NCBI GenBank assembly: GCA_947396885.1
Contig: OX377202.1
Span: forward strand, 79,580,643-79,644,642
DNA from: Heligmosomoides polygyrus polygyrus
Taxonomy: Eukaryota; Nematoda; Chromadorea; Rhabditida; Heligmosomidae
Direction: 5' to 3'
DNA length: 64,000 bases
The notes under the pieces were generated by a model. It made no database searches, had not been told where the DNA came from, and saw only the letters and a program-made list of their open reading frames with translations. Both the position numbers and the translations under genes were made by a program. Numbering within the stretch: position 1 is the stretch's first letter; every line of letters begins with the position of its first letter. This document shows positions 22,367 through 33,462 of the stretch, piece after piece.

Positions 22367-22629
22367 GTTGACTCATGAACAGGGATCTGTGGAAATTCTG
22401 AAAATTTTCCCAGAAAACAGAAAATCGCTTTCGTACAGGAAACAGAAAACAGAATTGCCAAAAACGCCAGAAAACAGAAAATCAGAGAACAGAAAATTTC
22501 GAAATTATCATACGACCTAATTATTATACCCAAAGATCCATTTTTCCAGTAGCAAATGTTTACTATGACTAGAAGTGTGGTCGGTGTGGACAAGCGTTTT
22601 GACTTGCAAGCGTTTATTTAAAAAAAAAA

Positions 22630-22664
22630 CAGACGTTCAGCGGCCTTCTGGCCGCCAAACGTCT
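22630..22664 (-). repeat. 3'-hairpin repeat with A-rich tail, copy A
   Basis: On the minus strand agacgtttggcggccag pairs with ggccgctgaacgtct as a 15-bp-arm hairpin followed by an A run (plus-strand 22619-22629). Copies B (45917-45954) and C (60378-60415) share it. Confidence 0.75.
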
Positions 22665-23309
22665 TCTTGGGGGCTTCCCACCAAACTCCAAAAACAGAAC
22701 GACTTGGTTTACTGGATTTTACGACCTTTCGATCTCGATCAGCATGAAAAAACGAACTCTCTTATTACATAGGATAGCGCAAGGTAAGGCCCTCACTGCG
22801 GTCGACGTGAAACTTGCCCACGCTCCATCGCGCGATTCGCATTCCCCAGTGTGAATCTGCAGAAAAATCGATAAATCCATATTGTTCGGTCGGCAGTTTC
22901 TCTCTGAACGCCATCATATTGGAGTAATTCTAACCTGACCCCACCAAAATGGATCCAATCTGAGCAAGAACTGGCTACTACGGTCGAAAACTCGATACCA
23001 ACAATCGATATTGGTCGCCCAGTTGGACCCTACAACCTGCAGTGAAGTCGACCCATCGGCCATCAAAATCGCATGACTCCCGCTCCAATGGAACAATTCT
23101 GGGCGAAAACCAATAACTCCGGTGCAAATTCGATAATACCGATCGGCATTAGTCGTCCGATCAAGTCCCTCTACTTTCTTTTTTGAATCTGACAACTTTC
23201 CTCCATTTTCATCGATTGCACGTGAGAGCAACCTTAACAGGTTTTACATGTACGTTAGGGTTACCTTCACATGTTCGACACGTTTCACAGGCTTACACAG
23301 GTTTGTGAC

Positions 23310-23357
23310 ACACGGACACACACACGCACGTACAGACGGACTAACGCTTTTGTATTA
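23310..23357 (+). repeat. CA/GACGG tract ending in 'tattagtgggat'
   Basis: acacacacacgcacgtacagacggactaacgc then tattagtgggat. A related tail (gacggacggaca, then tatagtaggat) is at 60995-61075; probably the end of a common repeat family. Confidence 0.5.
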
Positions 23358-24379
23358 GTGGGATTCTAGTGTGCTCTAAATTCAACACAATGAGTACATT
23401 GTAAATCTTGACTCAAAGGTCCTAGCAATCTCGACATTTGAAGTAGGCAACATCAGCTTTCTCTCATGGCTAACGCCCCAATTAGTGGTCCCACTAGTAA
23501 TAAACCGGCCTTTCAGAGTACCGAACACGATGAAGCCTCACTGACCACTGTTTGCATGTTTCAACTCCACTGCTTGAGTTTATAGCCAGCTCTCGCAACA
23601 TACTCTAAGGGTGCGCGTAGACTTGTTGAGTGTTGCTGACAGCGCCAGAAAGGTTCTGAGTAAGGAAAGCAGATTCGCCCAAGGCTGTGCAGGAAGTGAG
23701 TGGTGATGTCCGGACAACAATTTTTGATTTCTAAACCGGAGGTGAGAATAATCCTACCCACATTTACTATAGAACAAGCAGTTAATTAATAGATATTAAA
23801 TGTCCTTTAGAACACTAATATTTCAGCCTTGATGTAAAGTTGTAAGTAATCGTAGATGGTCCAAACTACTGTTGAAATTCAAAAGAAAACGAAAGCTATG
23901 AATGACGAGAAGTGTCCCATGAAGGGACTCCATGTTAGCTTATACAATCAATCAGACAAACAAAACGACGTAGCTCATGAGCGTATGGCGCACTTTCTTC
24001 ACGAGCACATCCAAAAACGCCACATGCTTGGAATTTAAAATTTTCTAGATACATTATTTTGGAATAAAACTCATGATTCTATGATGCCTTTGGATGCTTT
24101 TCGTCGGATTCCCGTGATATAATTTTGTTCCCCCCCCCCTATTTTCCGTTTTCTTGACAATTTTTTGGCCATTTTCCCAGAAAACAGAAAAATATGCCTA
24201 AAATGACCAGAAAATTAGAAAACAGAAATTCCGCCCATCCCTGCTCATGAATTAACTCTAACCTTTGCACCTAAGCAGAGGGCAGGAGCAGGAAAACAGC
24301 CGAGCATAGCCTTCCTTACGGTTTGTATCGGAAGGGTAACGGATCACCTTTGTGATGTGGCAACAGTGGTTCTGTCTAG

Positions 24380-24525
24380 TTACATCAGAAATTGCCTACT
24401 TCAGTTGCTGAGTTGCTGGGTTGAACACCAGTGCTGGAAAAGTCTCCAGTTTCCGTTATGCAGGGCTGTCTTACATGGTGGCACCTCCCCTCCACCCCCC
24501 CCCCCCCCCAGACCCTATTTGCGCC
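24380..24525. mobile_element. MITE family 'GGCGCAAATAG', copy 3 (inverted, truncated)
   Basis: In reverse orientation the right end reads GGCGCAAATAGGGTC, then a 15-base G run, then caccatgtaagacagcc, agcactggtg and tttctgatgtaact, matching copies 1 and 2. The distal end could not be placed. Confidence 0.7.
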
Positions 24526-25413
24526 AAGTTACACTTCCACGTTAAATTCGTATTGGCCGGGAACCAGGGCTCTGATGTACCCAAGAAATGTTGGCTGTTA
24601 GCACCAAGATATAGGCCAGCATGCCAGGTAGGACTGCATCTGTGTCAAAATTTCATGCACAGCTCGACTGACTATAAAAGTCACGCCTTAAAACATGTTA
24701 AGTCTAAAGAATAGAAATAAACGTTTGGAGAGAAATAGCTCCGTGTACTCATCCAGTGCACTGCAGTGTTCACTTGATTTGCGGTGTAAAACAGTCTTTC
24801 TATTTACCTAAAGGTTTTCATCGAACTCTGAAACAAATTTACTCCCTCAAGGAGCAACTAGGAATTGTACATCCTTGTCAAAGAATACGTTTCTCGAATC
24901 AATCGTCGTGAAGACTATTGGGAAGTGCGGAGTTATGGATCAAGCTACAAGTTGTAAGTCATCCGCTATCCACCTTCAATTCCAAAACGGGTGGAGGACG
25001 TAGTCCTGAGGCCGGATTCATGTTTGGGTTTATCCTGGATTATGTGGGTAGTGGGAAAAATTTAAATTTCCCGTGATTCACAAGAGTGAAGAAGGGAACG
25101 GTAGAATTTTATCATCCAGCGGTTGATAGCTATTATGTATGACCGTCCATACCGATTCAAAAGCAAATGCTCAGAGGTCGACGAGAGTGCTGGCAGAATT
25201 TCATCCGTTACTGGGCATTCATGAAAACCGGTTTAGAGTGAAGGGTAGTGAAAAACTCTACCTGGCTCTAGAGATGAGGAAGAGCCCTTACCAAGAAGGG
25301 GCAACATCGCCGGTTTCGACTTGAACTCATTTTTTCCATATTTTTGTTTTTAGACTCACATCCCAATATATTTGATCAACTACGTCATCGAACAACTGTT
25401 TATTATTAACATT
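24526..25413. other. No gene recognised
   Basis: Short ORFs only (for example 25139-25324, plus). No splice-linked exon or repeat end identified. Confidence 0.4.
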
Positions 25414-25790
25414 TCAACGATATTGTGTGAAATATCGCTCGATAATAAACTCTTGAAGAGTCCTATCTTCCTCGTTCTGATTCGCCAGAATAACGTCACC
25501 AGCTTCAGGATAAGCAAAGCCGATCGCTTCGTTTTCCTCAAACGTCCGTTCTTTAAGCTCAATGCAAATAATTCCTAAAAGACAGCCGATACAAAGATCC
25601 TCTACGCTCCAGTTTGAGAGTGCCCACAACAAAACTATCAGCGAAAGATTAAAAAGCTATGATTTGAAAGTTTGGAAGTAACCTTCTTGGTGTGGACGAG
25701 CTGAAACAGCCGCTTCTGCGATCCGAACGGGTGCTCCACTACGATACAACCTTGGCAGACTGTGAAGGTATATCGAGTCTCTTAACAGTG
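25414..25790 (-). CDS. Two candidate exons of an unknown gene
   Basis: Upstream piece 25790-25681 encodes VCQGCIVVEHPFGSQKRLFQ then LVHTKK before a weak GTTACT donor. Downstream piece 25632-25414 encodes WSVEDLCIGCLLGIICIELK, then ERTFEENEAIGFAYPEAGDV and a helix ending TQYR with TGA. Both look like real protein, the second strongly. The only simple intron between them would be 26 bp, or would leave the phases mismatched, so the model is incomplete or the locus is decayed. No family recognised. Confidence 0.45.
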
Positions 25791-27141
25791 GAAGCCGTGA
25801 ACTATATAAGAAAATTTAGTTCTATGTACACCTGCATCAGATCATTCTTCTCGAAAAATTGGCCTCAATAAGAACGGCTTAGATTTCTAGCCACTATCCG
25901 CTAACAGAATCCCTCGCTTCCATCGCTCTGTTAATTCTTCGTATAGAGTGCTAGACCGGAACACCTTGAAGGGTGCAGCATAGTGATGATCAACATGGGA
26001 TGAATATAATTTCGCACTGGAATCATGTGCTCTTCCCGGATACTTCGCGCTCACCCATAAGAATCGCTGATCATAATCAGCTATAGCTCTATTGTTTATC
26101 GAAAGGTAACATTTCCTGCAGTTTCGCGGAAGCTCTCTTTCTTTTAGTCGCTCAAGTGCTAAGCATAAAAAATAATGAAGACGATTTGACGAAATTTACT
26201 ACCTGTTCCCATAGACCTCTTCTTGATCAGTGGTGCTATAATTTTAATGTGAGTTCCTTCGATAATCGATAATTTATGATAATTTAAATACTAGTTTCTC
26301 AAACGAATTGAGTATTCCGCATCGATTATAAAAACTGCAAAATGTCAATAATGCAGTATAGTACAATATAATAATAACCGTAGCGACATTTCTCAACGGT
26401 CCCCCCCCCCCTCACTTGGTTAACATATGAAATAACTTCTATTACATAAAATCTCGCTGACTTGCGAGACTACTCTGCTTACGGTGCATTGAGAGCACCC
26501 TAGAGTTGTGCTGTGCTCTATGAAAACCTGAAAAACTTTCTTAAACGATTTAAAGAAGAACCACTTAAGTTGTGAAGTGATGTTCACCTGCAGAACTTCC
26601 TATTGTTTCCAGAAACATGGTCAGTTTCTGTACACTCGAAAGCCTAAGAGATCTAGTCGTATTTGGAGCAAGATCGTGTGCAAGTGCTGTTGGAAGAACA
26701 TGTTCAACTCCTTGTGCGATAATCTGAACCTTATACGCAACGTGTAGTCGTCAAACATGTCGAGTGAGTTGGTCCTGTCTCTAAATACTCTTGGGATGGC
26801 AAAGTGTACTAATTCTTCAGCAATTTGATGATATTCCTCGAATATTTTCTAGAAAGGCAAACCTGAAAAAGCCTTGCGCAAAACTTTTAAAGGTCTCAAG
26901 CCTGAAAAAGCGGAGGGAGATAAACTAGGATAAACCTATTACGTCATTCTCTTAGGAAAACATATTCCAACATTTAATGTTTCTTATTTGGTTCAATTGC
27001 ATGATGAAAAACAATTAAAATAAAGTAATTTGTTAACTGAGCGGTTCTGCTCAACAGTGTATCACAACCATACATACATACAGCACCGGCTGTGGTTGGC
27101 GTCGCTCGTCGTACGTAAATCACGTTGATACTGTTTAACCC
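25791..27141. other. No gene recognised; poly-C run at 26401-26410
   Basis: AT-rich DNA with a short C homopolymer. The minus-strand unknown exons lie on both sides, so part of this may be intron. Confidence 0.4.
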
Positions 27142-27270
27142 CTAGCAGCTAGATTTCCCGCCTGGTTTTTCTATTTGCAGTTTTGTTAGCATTGCTAGCA
27201 GAGCTGTATTGCATCTCCATATAATTTCGTCCGCACATCGGTAAATCTCAAGAGATTCTCTCTTGAAGAT
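27142..27270 (-). CDS. Terminal exon of an unknown gene
   Basis: A strong AAATTTTCAG acceptor (27280-27271) precedes 42 codons, starting IFKRESLEIYRCADEIIWRC and ending GGKSSC then TAG. Leu/Ile-rich helical composition supports coding. The candidate upstream exon (27740-27450) ends in phase 2, which would instead give the frame RSSRENLLRFTDVRTKLYGD. Both frames are open here, so the true one is not decided. Confidence 0.5.
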   Translation of the reverse strand: MFKRESLEIYRCADEIIWRCNTALLAMLTKLQIEKPGGKSSC

Positions 27271-27449
27271 CTGAAAATTTAGGGTTACAATTGTTATTAT
27301 TAAGTAGGTTACCTTACGAAGGTAGAAAAACACCAAGGATGAGTAACTTTTTCACTTTTTCTTTGCAGTGCAATGTGTTCGCCTCTGATGAAAGGGATCT
27401 GTCTTATCGAATATATAGGACTCTTCCCGGATCTCCGGGTGTTCATTAT

Positions 27450-27740
27450 AACCTGTAAAAGGTGTCGAGAAGCTCCTGCAAATTAGCATCCACGATAAGT
27501 GTATTAAGGAATATAATCTTTAGTAAATCTTTGGATGGAGTGACGACAGCAACCGGCGCTTGGACGCTAGCCACGACGGCAGCCGACCTCTCAGCGGGAG
27601 TGGTTGCGAACGACCAATTCTCAGCGGGAGTGGAGGTGAGGCGACTGACTCTAAAGAAGGCCAGAGAGCATAGAGGCACGCACCCTCTGCGTCCCTCCGC
27701 TTCTGGAAGCTTCGGCGACATTGAAGTGTCGATGGACACG
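27450..27740 (-). CDS. Candidate exon of an unknown gene
   Basis: Minus-strand frame (SPKLPEAEGRRG, later DLLKIIFLNTLIVDANLQEL) to a TTTTACAG|GTTATA donor at about 27450. The last 30 residues look like a genuine helix. The earlier part contains an internal near-duplicate (TPAENWS-AT / TPAERSAA), also open on the other strand as a 145-codon frame, so the coding strand is not certain. Confidence 0.35.
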
Positions 27741-28393
27741 TTGATCTCTAGTGATCGACCAGCTGGCCGCGTAGTAGACTTCCTGTCGGACGAAAGTCAC
27801 GACTGTAACTTTAGGGGGGGAGGGCTTGGATTAGGTCTAGGACACCGATGCCCTGGCTCACCTCTTTGCCGCCGTGATCCGTTTCTCGGGTTTAGATGAC
27901 GGTCGTCAGATGTGAACATCAACGCTTACAACAAACCAGGCTCTCCATTTGCGTCTTCATATGTGCTAGTTTGTCAACGATACGCATCTCCACTATTTTA
28001 TTTCTCTGGACATCAGAAGCCATGCCTTGCTCTCCCGTTTTAGTCAACAGGTATGCTACAAATCTGTGAAACAAGTAAAACACAAGCGCTTGTCACACCA
28101 ACAGTATCTTAAAAAAAGCAAGTGAGGAACAATCTTCATCTCATTATACCATCTCGGTTGCATGTAACATATTCTAGATGGTACCGTACCACATGACCAT
28201 GCACTCGACGAATATAACGCTTGATACTTCACGAATCACATTAGCATGGTTGGAAGCCGGTCGTGTTGTCGATGAGGAGGATCGTAAATGTAAGGCTGGA
28301 CGGTCCGACCACACACTCGATCACAAAGGAAGGCGCTTGGAACTCTGTCATAATATGCGTCGTCCTTCCACCACCATCGAGTTTGGAGCCTGT
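27741..28393. other. No supported feature
   Basis: Probably intron or spacer between minus-strand exons; short ORFs only (28178-28408, plus). Confidence 0.35.
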
Positions 28394-29117
28394 CTATGCA
28401 CACTCTGAGGAAAGAGTCCTTCTTCCTCTTTGTGCATGACGAGAAACTTTTTCGAGTGAGCCATCGCCATACATTAGAGGCATCGCCGTGAAAGAGTGCG
28501 TAAGAGAAGCTGTGGACTTCACAACTCTCATCATTTCATTCGCACCTACTGAAACCGGTGTCCTACAAAAGACGATTGCTATCATTATGCAAATTAGTCC
28601 AGCTTGAAAATTTACCTGTTAGAAATCACCTCTTTGTTGATGTCCGACAGACCTGTATTTGTAGATACAGATAAAGGTGCTTCTGTATCTCGTTTCAAAC
28701 AGACTCTACACTCCTTCGCCTCTGCCTACGTCCTCTTTGCGACGAAGGCTTTTCATTTTTACAAAGCGACTTACCCTTCTTGATCAGAGACCAAATTCAC
28801 GCGAGAACTGCGTCAGCCACAAATTCGACGCTTCGAAATCTTCGACGATTTTGTGCTCCAAATTCAAGACGGCTTCTAAAACCTGTTCTCGTAGAAGACC
28901 GAAAGCCGATTCTTGCTTTTTTGCTTTTCCTGTAGAGATAAGACACCCACTGCAAGATGTGAACCTGCTCACTTTTAATGCAATTAAACCTCTTATTTCA
29001 AACTCCCGTCGAAGATTCATGTGATGTTCCGTTCTAATCCATTTAAATCTGCTTATCATGGATGCAAGATAGCGATATCCTTTCTCTGCCTCACGATAAA
29101 AATAAGGGCCCCTGCAA
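28394..29117 (-). CDS. Unknown gene, three phase-linked exons
   Basis: Exons 29117-28973 (acceptor TTTTTACAG), 28929-28883 (43-bp intron before it) and 28562-28394 (acceptor TTTTGTAG) join with matching phases to about 119 residues ending in TAG. Landmarks: YREAEKGYRYLASMISRFKW and HHMNLRREFEIRGLIALK in the first, EKQKSKNRLSVFYEN in the second, VGANEMMRVVKSTASLTHSF in the third. It is basic, helical, probably cytoplasmic, with no signal peptide here because the 5' part is missing (perhaps the exons at 29395-29640). A GTTTCTC donor within the last exon could extend the gene to 27.7 kb. I do not recognise a family. Confidence 0.6.
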
Positions 29118-29236
29118 CTGTAAAAACAATAACCATTCCACAATCAGTGCTGTGAAAAATTACAAAAAGATGGTGTTTCACAGGACCTTTTCTTCCGAAA
29201 CCTGCTTGCCATCAAAGAGGACTGATTTCTCTGAGG

Positions 29237-29372
29237 CCCCGTTTATAATTCGATGCCGAGCGACGAGACGCCACGTATTGTGGCCACATTGATCGGGCGA
29301 CGCGATCGATCAATTTGGCCACAATGCGTTGCGTCGCATCGCTCGGCGTCGGAAGTATAAACCGGGGCTAAC
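29237..29372. mobile_element. Foldback MITE with GCCCCG ends
   Basis: Ends GCCCCGTTTATA and TATAAACCGGGGC, with arms of about 65 nt that pair almost throughout (gccgagcga / tcgctcggc, ttgtggcca / tggccacaa). It lies between candidate exons of the unknown minus-strand gene. Confidence 0.8.
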
Positions 29373-29394
29373 GGTGATTGTTCACTGTTGTCTC

Positions 29395-29640
29395 ATAGTC
29401 ATCATCAGGTGTCCAGTCGACATCGACCTCCTCATCGAAACGCACCTATAAAACCAATTGGATGATATGTGTAGAAAGGTCCCATTTTCATTATACTGCC
29501 TCTATTCTGAACCGCCTCTTCTTCCTGACAGTCGATATCTCCATAGATGGCGTCGAGAAGTCCTTTTATGGCTCCGCAACCGCAACTTCTCTTCTTGTCG
29601 GAGAAGTGAAATCCGTTATGAATATAAGTAGAAAACTAGT
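29395..29640 (-). CDS. Two candidate exons of the unknown minus-strand gene
   Basis: 29640-29500 encodes NGFHFSDKKRSCGCGAIKGL then LDAIYGDIDCQEEEAVQ. 29450-29395, after a TTTTATAG acceptor, encodes VRFDEEVDVDWTPDDDYETT. Both look coding (acidic, varied), but the junction phases to each other and to 29117 could not be confirmed; a MITE lies in between. Confidence 0.4.
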
Positions 29641-29897
29641 ACATATAAAGGCGCAAATAGACAGCCTTGGTTCGTTTTAAGCATTGATGGTCTAAAATTG
29701 ACTCCTGTGATCATGAGAAAGCGTAGTAACAGCAAATTAAGATGTGCAAAAATATTGGCAGTACGCGGACTCGAATGTGTTATACGTTTTCGCACCTCTT
29801 TTCAGGTCTGCGAAAAAGCGTTCAGTGAAAACTAACTGTAATTCTGGATTCCGCTCACACAGCCCAAACCGTCGCGCCCCGCCACTCCCGCCGTCCT

Positions 29898-29947
29898 CAG
29901 TAAGTCCTATGGTACACTCCCGCGGGAATATACCATAGGACTTACTG
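29898..29947. repeat. Perfect hairpin, 17-bp arms
   Basis: cagtaagtcctatggta (29898-29914) and its exact complement (29931-29947) around a 16-nt GC-rich loop. No gene context; possibly a foldback repeat end. Confidence 0.75.
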
Positions 29948-30332
29948 ATGATAAGACGAACAATACAACAAGAAACAAAGTGCCGACGGTACATAGAACA
30001 GTCGTCCGTATTTAAACCATTTACACGACAACTTCCGATTGGCCGATGGAAAGCCAGTACTTTAATAATTCAAAATTCACCTGTAGGTTTGAATGTAGTT
30101 GTTTGATGGTAGAACTAGCTGTTGACGAGTTGTAGATCCAATGCTATCATAAAAAACAAAAAACCTAAACAACCTGACGTTTTGGCACAACCACCTTCAG
30201 AGATTGAACAAGAAAAACAGAGCTTGAGGGAGTAGTAGTGCGAAAATAAGAGCGAGTTGTTTTAGCTTCTTAAGCTAATGGAAGGGCGAAAAGAAGAAGG
30301 ATTAGCAAAACAACCTAACTGACCTTGACTAC

Positions 30333-30542
30333 CTAAACAGCCGAAAGGCTGATAAGCCACCTATGGATGGGTGTAGACGTCAGTGAATGAGGTGCATCAG
30401 TTGCATCTATTTCTATACGAAGATATTTGCCAGGGTTTCTCCTGTTTTCATAGGAACAGTTTCCTTGGACCGCATGGGGAGCATCGCGGCCTATTGCACC
30501 ACCTTGATCGCCGGATTGGGTCTTGTCTGATGGGGAAAACAT
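30333..30542 (-). other. Unassigned 69-residue frame, probably repeat-derived
   Basis: Minus-strand ORF (GDQGGAIGRDAPHAVQGN, ENRRNPGKYLRIEIDATDAP). The text looks repeat-derived, but I could not tie it to an element by sequence alone. Confidence 0.3.
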
Positions 30543-30660
30543 ATGATACCTAGGGATTGCGTCTAAACGTTGGACCCAAGCCCTACAAAAATTTCTATTT
30601 TCAAGTAATGAAGCTACACATTTATTACGAATACTACCTTAATTCAGCGCAAATTGGCTA
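30529..30660 (+). repeat. Inverted duplicate arm 1 (partner 33343-33462)
   Basis: ggggaaaacatatgatac, gttggacccaagccctac and aagctacacatttattacga recur in reverse complement at 33343-33462 at roughly 80% identity. The translated frames (NVGPKPYKNFYFQVMKLHIY versus NVGPKLYENFYSHVLKLHIY) are also conserved. Confidence 0.7.
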
Positions 30661-30739
30661 CTTTCAGGTCTTCTACTGTGTGGACTTTCTGCTTTCTGAA
30701 CCAAACTGTTGTTATCAACAAAAGCTAACCTTACATAAG

Positions 30740-31520
30740 TTTTCATGTTTCCCCATACAAGTTCCACGGGGTTTAGGTCCGGCGATTCGGGTGGCCATCC
30801 GAGCACTTCTATTTTATGATCTTCTAACCACTTGGTGGTATAAGCGCTCTTATGCGATGGCGCGTTATCTTGTACCAGACGGGCATGTCCAATAAGCCAT
30901 AGTTAACGTAAACAGTTCGAAATCATCTATTTCATGCAAAGACTAACCGTTATACACCTGGTATAAAATAAAAAATAAATATATAAATAAATAAAAATAA
31001 ATATATATAAATATAAAACAAACAAAGATATTTTCTAGGATTTTGCAGTAGAATTTGCTATCCATACGGATTTTCCCTGCGAAAATCGCCAGGTTTCTTC
31101 GACCGCGATATTCCACTCCACAAATAAATCTTTGCAGGGTGCCTTGCTGTGCTTCGCAAGCGAGAGGAGTGATCCTCTTTCTTTGCATAACAGTGCCTCA
31201 TGGAACAGTCAACTAAAGTTTCTAGCAATAATTTTGAATGATTGCGGTTTGAAAGAGAGACTTCGTTTAGATTGTGCATTCATCAGTGAACACACAGTCG
31301 GTGAGCGCCTCGCCTCGGCCCATCATTAGACTGCAAAAATCCACTCTTTTCTCCTTGTTGGGTCCCCGATTCATGTGGCAGTATTTCGTGGTTATTCAAA
31401 GGTATCCTAGTCTGGCTCTTGTTCGCCTCAGATGTGTCAAGCTTACAGACACTCCCCTTTCTCGCAAATCTGCCGCGACAACGGCAGCAGATGCTGAACT
31501 ATCGGAAGCGTAGTGCTTGT
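30740..31520 (-). pseudogene. Tc1-like transposase relic (DD34E)
   Basis: Minus-strand pieces in order: a helix-turn-helix remnant (31513-31400, SSASAAVVAADLRERGVSVS-like), first catalytic Asp in DCVFTDECTI (about 31290), then the second Asp and the Glu in VQDNAPSHKSAYTTKWLED and GWPPESPDLNPVELVWGNMK (30900-30740). There are 34 residues between the second Asp and the Glu. The middle is shifted between frames and interrupted by an AT-rich repeat at 30960-31017, so it is inactive. Confidence 0.85.
30960..31017. repeat. AT-rich microsatellite-like tract
   Basis: Irregular (TAAATA)n-type run splitting the Tc1 relic. Confidence 0.8.
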
Positions 31521-31559
31521 GTATGGCGGCTTCTATTATTTGAACATTACCTGAAAGAC

Positions 31560-32514
31560 AGAGTTTTTGTCCTTTTTAACAACATTTCTCATTAATAATC
31601 AAGATATCTCTCAGCCAAAATAAAAAGTGTATTTCTCACATGCCTGCCAATGAGCGAGGTGTGTATGGAATCCTGGCTTTTGGCACTTTATCTGATCTGA
31701 ACTTAGCGACGTATCAGCACAACGTTTTATAGGAACATATACATCACTCCTAAAACCTATTTCTATACTGCAGTAGATTCGAACTATTAAATTTATCTTC
31801 ACAATTTGACGGGGGTGTTAGCAATTGAGTGTTTTTGAGCACGCATATTCAAAATTGTATGAATGTAGTAACCATGTTGTGTTAAGCAACAATGAAGTAG
31901 CGTCAGGCAGATATGGGTCAGTGTGTCTGCACAATCTCACACTGCCCTGTTTCTTATGACCTCTCCCGAGGGTGTGGACCGAGAGTATTGACCTCATTTC
32001 GCACATAGCGTTTGCACCACTATGATTTCTCTTGTTGGCGTCATGGCTGAAAGGTATGCTATTGTTTACTTTTTCGCACGAAAGGTGCTGACGTACTACC
32101 AGCTTCCTCTATTCATGGAGAGTGTGTAGTTGGGGAGAGTCGGAGGGTGACCTGGCATGATAAGGTATACTCCGCAAAGGTAAAAAAGAAAACTCTTTCT
32201 TGCTACATCGCTTCAAACATTTAAGTTGTCACACCTTGTTTCGCTTACCTATTGGCGTAGAAGTCGAACTCTCCAGATCGTTTTAGTTGGTACGAAGAGT
32301 ACGTGTGAGAAAAAGGTGGGAGAGGTGACCACAAATGGTCATCTGCCAGACCCCTTATTTGAGGTTGATGATAGCCGCGGATTGGAAAATCGTACAAATA
32401 GGTGAGGCTTCGCGTTTTTGATGTGTAAAATTTCGCTTATTTGCTTACAAAAATGCGTTTTTGATTCGTTGGTGATTGAGATGTGTGGTCATTGTACATA
32501 ACAGCGATATTCAG
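31560..32514. other. No feature recognised; may hold upstream exons of the 32515 gene
   Basis: Only short shadow ORFs. The first exon of the plus-strand gene must lie here or further upstream if 32515 is an acceptor. Confidence 0.35.
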
Positions 32515-33092
32515 TTGCATATGCTGCATTCGTACAAGGAAGCTCAACGATGTTTTAGAAAGGCTGAAGCTCTTGGAGAAGAATACGTTACGAAGGAGTT
32601 TGAGCGGGAGACACGGGCGACCGGTGCAAAATTGAGCCATGAGCTGGCTGAAGTTAGCTCAGCTATGCGTCAGGTTCTAAATAGACTGCCATCGCGGCCA
32701 CGACAAAGTTGCTTAAGTAAGCTTAATCACGTGTGACGTTGTGGAATTATAACGAAGTTTTAGGGCCAGACTATTATTTCGTGTCTGAAGAAACTGTATC
32801 GAAGATACGAACAATGAGAGGGGATAATATCAGAAAGGTTGCGCTTGATCTAGAGGCAAAGGTGTACGCAGACAGACCCGAGGACATGCTGATACCGGTT
32901 GAAGAACGGACTGACCCCATCGACTTTATTAAGGAGGTAAGGAGAAAGCGTTTCCGGTCGCATAGTGAACTCCAATGCGTAAACTTAACAATCGTTTAGT
33001 GCGTGATGAAGTATTATGGAATAAATGATGAGGCGAAAGACGGCATGGGCCACTGTGAGGGAAGCTATGAATTCAAGAGCCAGAAGGAGTAG
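32515..33092 (+). CDS. Unknown gene, last three exons
   Basis: Exon 32515-32716 (after ATATTCAG) ends A|GTAAGC. Exon 32764-32936 (after GTTTTAG) starts with the two bases needed and ends GAG|GTAAGG. Exon 33000-33092 (after CGTTTAG) ends in TAG. All phases agree, giving about 155 residues. Landmarks: YKEAQRCFRKAEALGEEYVT, a coiled-coil-like KLSHELAEVSSAMRQVL, RPDYYFVSEETVSKIRTM, EDMLIPVEERTDPIDFIKE and CVMKYYGINDEAKDGMGHC. It is charged and helical with no membrane segment. An ATG at 32521 could be a start, but an upstream exon is as likely. Family not recognised. Confidence 0.65.
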
Positions 33093-33342
33093 GAGTGCTC
33101 GAGCTAGTGCGAGCGGGAGAAATTCTGCTACGAATCGGGCTATGCTCTCCCTAGCGACCCCTCCACTGCTGTTTCCACAAAGTCCAACAGTGATGTTTTC
33201 TGATATTTACGCCATTTCTGATCTAGACTAGTGAAGAATATTAATATTAATGAATTTTCGGTGATTTTGTAATTTCTTGCTCATATTTTTGTAATTTTAA
33301 GTGTTTCTCTCCGACCACTTTTAAGATTGTGTGTGTTGAATT

Positions 33343-33462
33343 AAGGTGGTGTTCGTAATAAATGTGTAGTTTCAATACGTGTGAATAGAAATTTTCGTAG
33401 AGCTTGGGTCCTACGTTTCGACGTGATTTCTGTATATCATATGTTTTCCCAATCAGGCCACC
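33343..33462 (-). repeat. Inverted duplicate arm 2 (partner 30529-30660)
   Basis: Reverse complement matches 30529-30660. It brackets, with its partner, 2.7 kb holding the Tc1 relic and the 32515 gene. Confidence 0.7.

Larger units (their letters stand above)
22380..24243. mobile_element. hAT-like non-autonomous element with perfect 8-bp TSD
   Basis: 1,864 bp with inverted ends CAGGGATCTGTGGAAATTCTG and its counterpart aattccgcccatccctg, flanked by a perfect duplication, ctcatgaa, at 22372-22379 and 24244-24251. The sub-terminal regions are rich in 'cagaaaac' repeats on both sides. There is no transposase. The inside carries a hairpin/poly-A repeat (22620-22664) and a CA/GACGG tract (23310-23357), so other repeats have been captured or inserted. 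Confidence 0.88.

Noticed and set aside
27462..27899. 145-codon plus-strand ORF
   Set aside because: Low-complexity Ala/Gly/Thr composition from an internal repeat; the antisense frame with a helix and splice donor is at least as likely.
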